Assembly (NCBI GenBank): GCA_016926765.1
Contig: JAFGNY010000299.1
Location: 1 to 11,232, forward strand
Direction of reading: 5' to 3'
DNA from: Bacteroidales bacterium
Lineage (GTDB): Bacteria; Bacteroidota; Bacteroidia; Bacteroidales; FEN-979
DNA length: 11,232 nucleotides
Position numbers and translations under genes: made by a program
Notes under the pieces: model-generated
Seen by the model: only the letters and a program-made list of their open reading frames with translations
The model's database searches: none
Told to the model about the DNA's origin: nothing
Shown: positions 1 through 5,520 of the stretch, piece after piece
How the letters are laid out: each line of letters opens with the position of its first letter
Position numbering within the stretch: the first letter of the stretch is position 1

Positions 1-958
1 ATACCAGAGCAAGTCCGAAAAGAATGAAAAGAAAGGTGGTCAGCAGTCTACGCTGGTTCAGCTCTTTTTGAACGTTCGCATTCTCTTCAGCCTGACGGAA
101 TTGTTCCTTCATGGAGGCCATGCGTCCCTCGATCTTTTCATCCATAAAATTGCGGGTATACAAGGAGAGTTCACTCAGGTAATAGTAAGCTTCCCGGTAA
201 TTCCCCTCAAGAAGGTTGAACTTCTCAAGGAGGGTGGAAGCCATCCTGATATAGGTGTTCACGTTATCGTGCTTGGCCTTTTGAAAAGCCCGGAGAGCCA
301 GCTTCTTTGCAATGGTCAGATCATTCTTGCGATAATATATTCCTGCCATGTTGCACAGCACCAATGGTTCATCGATAGGACTGATCCTTTTCACCATTTC
401 CAGCGCTTGATCGAGGTAAACAAGAGCGCTGTCCAGCTTATCCTTTCCCATCTCTGCCATCCCTAACAGGTTCAGATCACTGTAAATCAGTTTTTCATCC
501 TTGTGCCTGACCGCAATATCCATTGATAACCCGGCATAGTGTGTGGTACTATCCATGTATCTGGGATAATCCTGTTCAAAAAAGATAGCACCCAAATAAT
601 TATAGGTTTGTGCCAGGAGGAGGGAGTCGTGTAACTGTGCATTCAGCGCCAGCGCAGAGTATAAGGATTCAAGACTCTCTGTACGGTTTCCTGATGCCCG
701 GAGGTAATCGCCTAAGTGGTTGAAACAAACGATCTGGCCTTTCAAATCCTTTTTATTCTTATAGTAGTTCAGTAAAATCAATGTTTGTTCGATAGCGCTG
801 CTGTAATCGCCAACCAGATAAAGAGAATCCAGTTTGTGCTGAATCGGGATTGTCTCCGGTTCATCTATCAACAAGCTACCGGTTGTTTGAGAACTACAGA
901 ATCCAACAGGCAGCAGAAGAAAGAAAACGAGTATCGATACAATGGAATCCTTTATCAT
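1..958 (-). CDS. TPR-repeat protein with signal peptide, N-terminal part (cut by window edge)
   Basis: I translated this by hand from ATG at 958; it stays open for 319 codons to the left edge. The in-frame stop upstream (989-991) leaves this ATG as the first possible start. Residues 1-22 form a basic start plus hydrophobic stretch (VSILVFFLLLPVGF), so the protein is exported; the Cys after it has Phe at -1, so it is a poor lipobox. From about residue 35 to 270 there are helical pairs of TPR type (GDYLRASGNRTESLESLYSAL, SALVYLDQALEMVKRI, AGIYYRKNDLTIAKKLALRA). A charged coiled-coil-like stretch (MKEQFRQAEENANVQKELNQ) then leads into a transmembrane helix (LLTTFLFILFGLALV) at the edge. In Bacteroidota this layout usually continues into a histidine kinase or a LuxR-type HTH domain; which one applies here is not visible. 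The gene follows mutY by 50 bp on the same strand but seems to have its own promoter. Confidence 0.88.
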   Translation of the reverse strand, partial: MIKDSIVSILVFFLLLPVGFCSSQTTGSLLIDEPETIPIQHKLDSLYLVGDYSSAIEQTLILLNYYKNKKDLKGQIVCFNHLGDYLRASGNRTESLESLYSALALNAQLHDSLLLAQTYNYLGAIFFEQDYPRYMDSTTHYAGLSMDIAVRHKDEKLIYSDLNLLGMAEMGKDKLDSALVYLDQALEMVKRISPIDEPLVLCNMAGIYYRKNDLTIAKKLALRAFQKAKHDNVNTYIRMASTLLEKFNLLEGNYREAYYYLSELSLYTRNFMDEKIEGRMASMKEQFRQAEENANVQKELNQRRLLTTFLFILFGLALV

Positions 959-989
959 ATCAATCAGAGGATGATCTTCGAAAAAAAAT

Positions 990-1020
990 CAAATATACTG
1001 ATGAATCCCTATCCTTGAAA
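990..1020 (-). promoter_or_regulatory. Putative Bacteroidota-type promoter for the TPR gene
   Basis: On the minus strand a perfect -7 box TATATTTG (990-997, matching TAnnTTTG) lies 19 nt downstream of TTTC (1017-1020, one mismatch to the -33 TTTG). Transcription would begin near 983, giving a leader of about 25 nt before the ATG at 958. The -33 box lies inside the last codons of mutY, so the TPR gene can be expressed independently of it. Confidence 0.5.
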
Positions 1021-2067
1021 ATATTTTTGAATATATCTGGTGATCAGTCTGGGTAAGGGAACAGAATTCATCTGATCTAATGGCAGGCGGATGTCGAACC
1101 CTTCAGGAGGTTCTTCCAGTGAGATATGGTAAAAAGTGGCCAGGATAACCTGATGAGAGAGAATGTGCCTGAACTCCTCAGAAATATTGATGACCGACGG
1201 TTTTTTTCCGTGAAAGATTCTTTTCCATTCATCGGTTTTTCTCAACCCTGAGGAAGATAATCTGACCATCGATTCAATAACCGGAAAATCATAAAGATTC
1301 TTCCAGATGTCCTCTTCTGAACGTTTATTTAATATGACCCTGGGTTTACCTCTCTCGGGAAAAGTCATCACCAGATAGTTCAGGTACCGTTTCCGGATGA
1401 AGACTTTCTTTTTTTTGACAGGGATCTTCAGAATTAGCTTGTGTTTGAATGCGTAACAGGAGGTATTAAAAATACAGTTGTGACAGGATGGTTTTTGCGG
1501 AGTGCATATCAGGGCGCCGAATTCAATCATTGCCTGATTGAATATTCCCGGTTGGTTTTTATCCATCAGACTGTTTGCTTTCTCTCTCGTTCTCTTTTTT
1601 CCTGAAGCTGAACCCACCTCATCCCTGAATCCAAAATACCGGGTGATAAACCGGTACACATTCCCATCGATTGCCGCTTGTGGTTCTCCAAACGCAAGGG
1701 AGGCGATGGATGCCGCAGAATAATCCCCAATACCTTTCAATTTCACGATTTGTAAATAAGTGGCAGGGAATTTGCCTCCGAAGTTCTCCCTAATCTCCAG
1801 TGCAGAAGCGTGTAGATTCCTTGCCCGTGAGTAGTACCCCATTCCCTGCCAGGTTTTCAGCACCTCCTCTTCACTAGCTGCCGCAAGAGACCGGATGTCA
1901 GGAAATTGTTCAATAAACCGGAGATAATAAGTTACTCCCTGTTCCATCCTTGTTTGTTGCAGGATCACCTCAGAAACCCAGATCAGGTAGGGATCTTTCG
2001 TCCCCCTGAAAGGAAGATCCCTCTTGTTAACTTCGTACCAGGAGATCAGGGAAGAGGAAAAGGTCAT
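1009..2067 (-). CDS. mutY: A/G-specific adenine glycosylase MutY
   Basis: This base-excision repair enzyme removes adenine mispaired with 8-oxoguanine. The 352 residues match the family in length and layout. The N-terminal helical domain has the SEVILQQT motif, with E33 as the expected catalytic glutamate. The helix-hairpin-helix (LKGIGDYSAASIASLAFG, about 110-127) is followed by the catalytic-type Asp in AAIDGNVYR (D134). The [4Fe-4S] loop has the standard C-x6-C-x2-C-x5-C spacing (C188, C195, C198, C204). The C-terminal third (about 225-350) fits the Nudix-like domain that recognises 8-oxoG. The ATG at 2067 gives the standard N-terminus (SWYEVNKRDLPFR). The gene diverges from the HU gene across a 239-bp gap. 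No key residue appears to be missing. Confidence 0.96.
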   Translation of the reverse strand: MTFSSSLISWYEVNKRDLPFRGTKDPYLIWVSEVILQQTRMEQGVTYYLRFIEQFPDIRSLAAASEEEVLKTWQGMGYYSRARNLHASALEIRENFGGKFPATYLQIVKLKGIGDYSAASIASLAFGEPQAAIDGNVYRFITRYFGFRDEVGSASGKKRTREKANSLMDKNQPGIFNQAMIEFGALICTPQKPSCHNCIFNTSCYAFKHKLILKIPVKKKKVFIRKRYLNYLVMTFPERGKPRVILNKRSEEDIWKNLYDFPVIESMVRLSSSGLRKTDEWKRIFHGKKPSVINISEEFRHILSHQVILATFYHISLEEPPEGFDIRLPLDQMNSVPLPRLITRYIQKYFQG

Positions 2068-2125
2068 ACAGGGTAATTGATTTGGGATACGTCATATAAG
2101 AATAAGAGTAACGGGATTAAAAACC

Positions 2126-2133
2126 CAAAATTA
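2126..2133 (-). promoter_or_regulatory. Possible -7 box for mutY
   Basis: TAATTTTG on the minus strand matches TAnnTTTG and lies about 59 nt upstream of the mutY ATG. No convincing -33 TTTG is found at the usual distance, so this is weak support on its own. Confidence 0.3.
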
Positions 2134-2170
2134 ATGCTTTCTGCGCAAGGTTTTACCCTATCCCACATCC

Positions 2171-2190
2171 TATCGCGTATCGCGTATCCC
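2171..2190. repeat. Short tandem repeat TATCGCG in the mutY-HU gap
   Basis: Two exact copies of TATCGCG (2171-2177, 2178-2184) are followed by the variant TATCCCA. The last 8 nt of the span (CGTATCCC, 2183-2190) are the exact reverse complement of GGGATACG at 2084-2091. The repeat sits upstream of the HU promoter and between the divergent genes. Confidence 0.6.
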
Positions 2191-2218
2191 ATATTCCGGT
2201 TTTTTTTCTTGCATTTTA

Positions 2219-2245
2219 TTGTCTGTTAAAAAAGTTATATATTTG
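2219..2245 (+). promoter_or_regulatory. Putative promoter of the HU / small protein / RNase cluster
   Basis: The -7 box TATATTTG (2238-2245) matches TAnnTTTG exactly. A TTG (2219-2221) lies 16 nt upstream, slightly shorter than the usual spacing. Transcription would begin near 2250, leaving a leader of roughly 55 nt before the HU ATG. The location in the divergent gap, pointing toward HU, supports the call. Confidence 0.55.
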
Positions 2246-2306
2246 CAACCCGTTTCCCATGGAACAAATTCATTCATTATTAACAATATAACTAATTACC
2301 CGTAGT

Positions 2307-2597
2307 ATGACAAAAGCAGAAATCGTAGCAGAAATTGCTAGTAAGACCGGTATCGAAAAAGTTGCCGTTCAGGCCACAGTTGAAGCTTTTATGGACTCTG
2401 TGAAGAGCTCCATGATAAACGGACAAAACGTTTATTTAAGGGGATTTGGCAGTTTCATCATTAAAAAAAGAGCTGAAAAAACAGGGAGAAACATTTCCAG
2501 GAATACCACCCTGATTATTCCCGCTCATTTTATTCCCTCTTTTAAACCGGCAAAAACGTTCGTCAACAAGATTAAAGCCAACGTAAAAGTTAAATAA
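2307..2597 (+). CDS. HU-family DNA-binding protein
   Basis: This small nucleoid protein bends and compacts DNA as a dimer. The 96 residues follow the HU/IHF pattern: N-terminal helices (MTKAEIVAEIASKTGIEKV), the GFGSF turn (46-50), then the two-stranded DNA-binding arm and the conserved IPSFKPAKTF (76-85). The arm tip reads TGRNISRNT, so position 63 is Ile where classic HU and IHF have the intercalating Pro of GRNP. I recall this as usual for a Bacteroidota HU lineage, so it is probably a lineage trait rather than damage, but DNA kinking may differ from E. coli HU. There is no Shine-Dalgarno sequence before the ATG. It heads a cluster with the bS22-like and RNase genes downstream. Confidence 0.95.
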   Translation: MTKAEIVAEIASKTGIEKVAVQATVEAFMDSVKSSMINGQNVYLRGFGSFIIKKRAEKTGRNISRNTTLIIPAHFIPSFKPAKTFVNKIKANVKVK

Positions 2598-2619
2598 TCT
2601 TTCTAAGGATTCATTCATT

Positions 2620-2709
2620 ATGCCCAGCGGAAAAAAGAGAAAGAGACACAAGATGGCAACGCACAAGCGAAAAAAACGCTTGCGCAAGAACAGGCATAAG
2701 AAGAAGTAA
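2620..2709 (+). CDS. Tiny basic ribosomal protein, bS22/mS38 (AURKAIP1/COX24, DUF1713) type
   Basis: This is a 29-codon ORF easily missed because of its size. About two-thirds of its residues are Lys, Arg or His. It begins MPSGKKRKRHKMATHKRKKR and ends RHKKK. The KRxKM...HKxRKR core is that of the DUF1713 family, whose members include mitochondrial mS38 and mycobacterial bS22, short proteins buried in ribosomal RNA of the small subunit. The start is supported by AAGGA at 2605-2609, 10 nt upstream of the ATG, one of the better Shine-Dalgarno sites in the window. It lies 22 nt after HU and 79 nt before the RNase gene. From memory this order recurs in Bacteroidota, which fits co-expression. A ribosomal role is inferred from the family, not shown here. 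Confidence 0.85.
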   Translation: MPSGKKRKRHKMATHKRKKRLRKNRHKKK

Positions 2710-2744
2710 TTCCCTGCCTCTGCTACATTTCCTTCTGTCACCAT

Positions 2745-2768
2745 GATCACAACCACCACGTTGTGGTC
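2745..2768 (+). promoter_or_regulatory. Hairpin in the leader of the RNase E/G gene
   Basis: GATCACAAC (2745-2753) pairs with GTTGTGGTC (2760-2768): nine pairs including one G-U, around the 6-nt loop CACCAC. It ends 20 nt before the GTG start of the RNase gene. No T-run follows, so a simple terminator is unlikely. RNase E of E. coli controls its own mRNA through hairpins in its leader, so autoregulation is a reasonable guess, but it is inference. Confidence 0.5.
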
Positions 2769-2788
2769 CACAGCTAAACTAGACGGAT

Positions 2789-4339
2789 GTGAATAAGGAA
2801 CTAATTATTAATTCAACTCCTCAGGGAGTTGAAATTGCTTTACTTGAAGATAAGCTCCTTGTTGAACTCAACAAGGAAAAAATCAACAACGAATTCGGAG
2901 TTGGAGACATCTACCTTGGCAAGGTTCGCAAGATCATGCCTGGTTTGAATGCTGCCTTTGTTGATGTTGGTTACGGGAAAGATGCATTTCTGCATTATCT
3001 GGACCTGGGGCCTCAGATTCAATCGCTGCTGAAATATATCAAAGCGGCCCAGTCGGGCAGAAATCCGAATCTGTCCATTGGCGATTTCCATCTGGAGCCC
3101 GACATCCAGAAAACCGGAAAGATCTCCGGGGTGTTAAAACCCAATCAGAATGTGTTGATCCAGATCGCAAAAGAGCCGATCTCAACCAAAGGACCCCGGG
3201 TCACTTCTGAAATCGCTTTTGCCGGAAGGTATCTTGTGCTGATCCCTTTCTCCGACAAGATCTCTGTATCCCAGAAAATCAAGAGCCAGGAAGAACGAAA
3301 CCGTCTGAAACGGCTGATCACCAGCATCAAACCAAAGAATTGCGGAATCATCATCCGTACGGTGGCTGAAAATAAGCTGGTTGCCGACCTTGATCAGGAT
3401 CTGCGGAACCTGTATCAACGGTGGGAAATAATTACCAAAAAACTAAACGGAGCTACCCCTCCGCTGAAGATTATCGGAGAGATCAACCGTACTTCGGCGA
3501 TATTACGGGATATGCTGAATGAATCTTTCAACCAGATCATCGTTAACGACGCTGTCCTTTATGAGGAGATCCGGAACTATATCCAGAAGATCTTTCCGGA
3601 TAAAGTGCATATTGTCAAACACCATAATTCCAAAGTACCGGTTTTTGAGGTTTTTGGTATCGACAAGATGATTAAAAGTTCCTTCGGGAAAGAGGTGACC
3701 ATCAAGAGCGGTACCTACCTGATCATCGAGCACACTGAAGCGTTGCATGTCATCGATATCAACAGCGGACACCGGGTGAAAGCAGATAACAACCAGGAAA
3801 CCAATGCGCTGGAAGTAAACCTGGAAGCAGCGACCGAAGTGGCCCGTCAGCTGCGCTTACGGGATATGGGCGGGATCATCGTGATTGATTTCATCGACAT
3901 GAACCTGGGCGCCAACCGCAGGAAGTTATTTGACAAGTTGCGGGACGAGATGAAAAAAGACAGGGCAAAACATTCAATCCTGCCTCCCAGCAAATTCGGG
4001 CTCGTTCAGATCACCCGCCAACGGGTCAGGCCAGAGATGAATGTGGAAATTCTGGAGAAATGCCCGGCGTGTGACGGAACAGGACAGATCAAGCCAAGTC
4101 TGCTTCTCACCGACGAAATGGAGAACCAGATCAGTTACTTGATTCAGGAACAAAACGAACGGAATCTCACACTTTCTGTCCATCCCTTCGTATACGCTTT
4201 CATCAAACAGGGAATTTTCAATCTCCAGTGGAAGTGGCATAAGAAGTTTAAACAACGGATCAAAGTAATTTCCCAGAATTCCAACCATTTTATGGAGTAC
4301 CATTTTTACAATAAGCTGGGGGATGAGATTAAAATGTAA
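2789..4339 (+). CDS. rng: Rne/Rng-family endoribonuclease (RNase G-like)
   Basis: This is a single-strand-specific endoribonuclease of mRNA decay and rRNA/tRNA maturation. Its 516 residues correspond to the catalytic half of RNase E, so this is the short RNase G form without a long degradosome-scaffold tail. An S1-like RNA-binding domain occupies about 35-130 (GDIYLGKVRKIMPGLNAAFVDVG) and carries an insert at about 75-105. The DNase I-like catalytic core has the two metal-binding Asp motifs VIDINSG (D323) and VIDFID (D367). The zinc-link motif CPACDGTG gives C425 and C428. The start is GTG at 2789; an in-frame stop at 2780-2782 leaves no alternative upstream. The out-of-frame ATG at 2787 overlapping it is a trap for gene callers. 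It follows HU and the bS22-like gene on the same strand. Confidence 0.95.
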   Translation: MNKELIINSTPQGVEIALLEDKLLVELNKEKINNEFGVGDIYLGKVRKIMPGLNAAFVDVGYGKDAFLHYLDLGPQIQSLLKYIKAAQSGRNPNLSIGDFHLEPDIQKTGKISGVLKPNQNVLIQIAKEPISTKGPRVTSEIAFAGRYLVLIPFSDKISVSQKIKSQEERNRLKRLITSIKPKNCGIIIRTVAENKLVADLDQDLRNLYQRWEIITKKLNGATPPLKIIGEINRTSAILRDMLNESFNQIIVNDAVLYEEIRNYIQKIFPDKVHIVKHHNSKVPVFEVFGIDKMIKSSFGKEVTIKSGTYLIIEHTEALHVIDINSGHRVKADNNQETNALEVNLEAATEVARQLRLRDMGGIIVIDFIDMNLGANRRKLFDKLRDEMKKDRAKHSILPPSKFGLVQITRQRVRPEMNVEILEKCPACDGTGQIKPSLLLTDEMENQISYLIQEQNERNLTLSVHPFVYAFIKQGIFNLQWKWHKKFKQRIKVISQNSNHFMEYHFYNKLGDEIKM

Positions 4340-4340
4340 C

Positions 4341-4397
4341 TGCAGGAATGCAGGAATACAGGAATGTGTGGGAGTGTGATGGTGTGATGGTGTGATG
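4341..4397. repeat. Two adjacent 8-nt tandem repeats after the RNase gene
   Basis: TGCAGGAA occurs three times in a row (4341-4364, third copy TACAGGAA). After a short linker, GTGTGATG occurs three times exactly (4374-4397). Both have period 8 and start just after the RNase stop codon. They do not code for anything I can see. Confidence 0.75.
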
Positions 4398-4402
4398 AAT
4401 TG

Positions 4403-4422
4403 CCCTGGCCTTCAGGCCGGGG
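4403..4422 (+). terminator. GC-rich hairpin after the RNase gene; possible terminator or REP-like element
   Basis: CCCTGGCC (4403-4410) pairs fully with GGCCGGGG (4415-4422), with one G-U pair, around a TTCA tetraloop. No T-run follows on the plus strand, so it is not a standard intrinsic terminator. It may instead be a dispersed palindromic element. Its place between the RNase gene and trpS would suit ending or stabilising the upstream transcript. Confidence 0.4.
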
Positions 4423-4518
4423 TTCATAGGGAAAGAAAAGAGATGGACTTTAGCCCAAAATTAACAGTGAACACGTAAAAATCCTGATTCGTAAATCGAA
4501 TTAATCGTAGATCAAAAC

Positions 4519-5520
4519 ATGGACATCGTCGTCAGCGGCATACGGTCAACAGGTAATTTACATCTAGGGAATTATTTCGGAGCGATCCGGAATTTCGTGA
4601 AGATGCAGGAAGAAAACCAGTGTTATTTCTTCATCGCCGATTACCATTCACTAACTACGCATCCTACGCCTGCCGACCTACACCAGAGTGTAAAAACGGT
4701 ACTCGTCGAATTTCTGGCCTGTGGTCTCGATCCTGAAAAAGCCACTTTGTATATCCAGAGCGACCTCCCCGAAGTAGCAGAACTCTATCTGCTGCTCAAC
4801 ATGAATGCCTACGTGGGCGAGCTGGAACGCTGTACCTCCTTCAAAGAGAAAATACGCACTCATCCCAATAATGTCAATGCCGCGCTGCTCACCTACCCTA
4901 CCCTGATGGCTGCCGATATCATTATTCACAAAGCACATAAAGTTCCTGTCGGGAAAGATCAGGAACAGCACCTGGAGATGACCCGGACCTTTGCCAGCCG
5001 CTTTAACCGCATGTACGGCGTCGACTATTTTCCTGAACCTGTCGCATACAATTTCGGGCAGGAGTTAATGAAGATCCCCGGACTGGATGGAGGTCAGAAA
5101 ATGTCAAAGTCAGACAATGAGAACAGCGCCATTTTTCTGGCCGATCCCCCTGAAGCGATCCGGAAAAAGGTGATGCGGGCCGTCACCGATGCCGGTCCCA
5201 CCGAACCAAACCAGCCCAAACCCCTGGCCATTGAAAATATCTTCCAATTGCTCCAGATCTTTTCTTCCGCCGATACCTATACCCATTTCAACGAACTTTA
5301 CAACCGGTGTGAGATCCGTTACGGGGATCTGAAGAAACAGTTGGCTGAGGATATCATCACCTATACAAGCCCGTTCCGGGAGAAAATGGAAGCGTTGAAG
5401 CGAGACGATGTATACCTGGGGCAGGTAGCCAGACAAGGAGCCGAAAAGGCCCGCGAATCGGCAGCAAAGACAATCCGGGAGGTGAGGGAGATTATCGGGT
5501 TCAGGTCAATGCTTCCTTGA
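4519..5520 (+). CDS. trpS: Tryptophanyl-tRNA synthetase
   Basis: This class I aminoacyl-tRNA synthetase charges tRNA-Trp in the cytosol using ATP. The 333 residues match bacterial TrpRS. The HIGH-type motif is TGNLHLGN (11-18), and the KMSKS loop is intact at 194-198 within GGQKMSKSDN. YPTLMAADI places D133 at the position that contacts the tryptophan indole nitrogen. GKDQEQHLEMTR is the usual helix before the loop. ATG at 4519 gives the normal family start (VSGIRSTGNLHLGN). No clear Shine-Dalgarno or TAnnTTTG promoter is seen in the 96 nt between the preceding hairpin and the start. The last 20 bp overlap, tail to tail, the end of the histidine kinase gene on the other strand. Confidence 0.97.
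   Translation: MDIVVSGIRSTGNLHLGNYFGAIRNFVKMQEENQCYFFIADYHSLTTHPTPADLHQSVKTVLVEFLACGLDPEKATLYIQSDLPEVAELYLLLNMNAYVGELERCTSFKEKIRTHPNNVNAALLTYPTLMAADIIIHKAHKVPVGKDQEQHLEMTRTFASRFNRMYGVDYFPEPVAYNFGQELMKIPGLDGGQKMSKSDNENSAIFLADPPEAIRKKVMRAVTDAGPTEPNQPKPLAIENIFQLLQIFSSADTYTHFNELYNRCEIRYGDLKKQLAEDIITYTSPFREKMEALKRDDVYLGQVARQGAEKARESAAKTIREVREIIGFRSMLP

Noticed and set aside
4403..4422. Rho-independent terminator with certainty
   Set aside because: The stem is strong but no T-run follows; listed only at low confidence.
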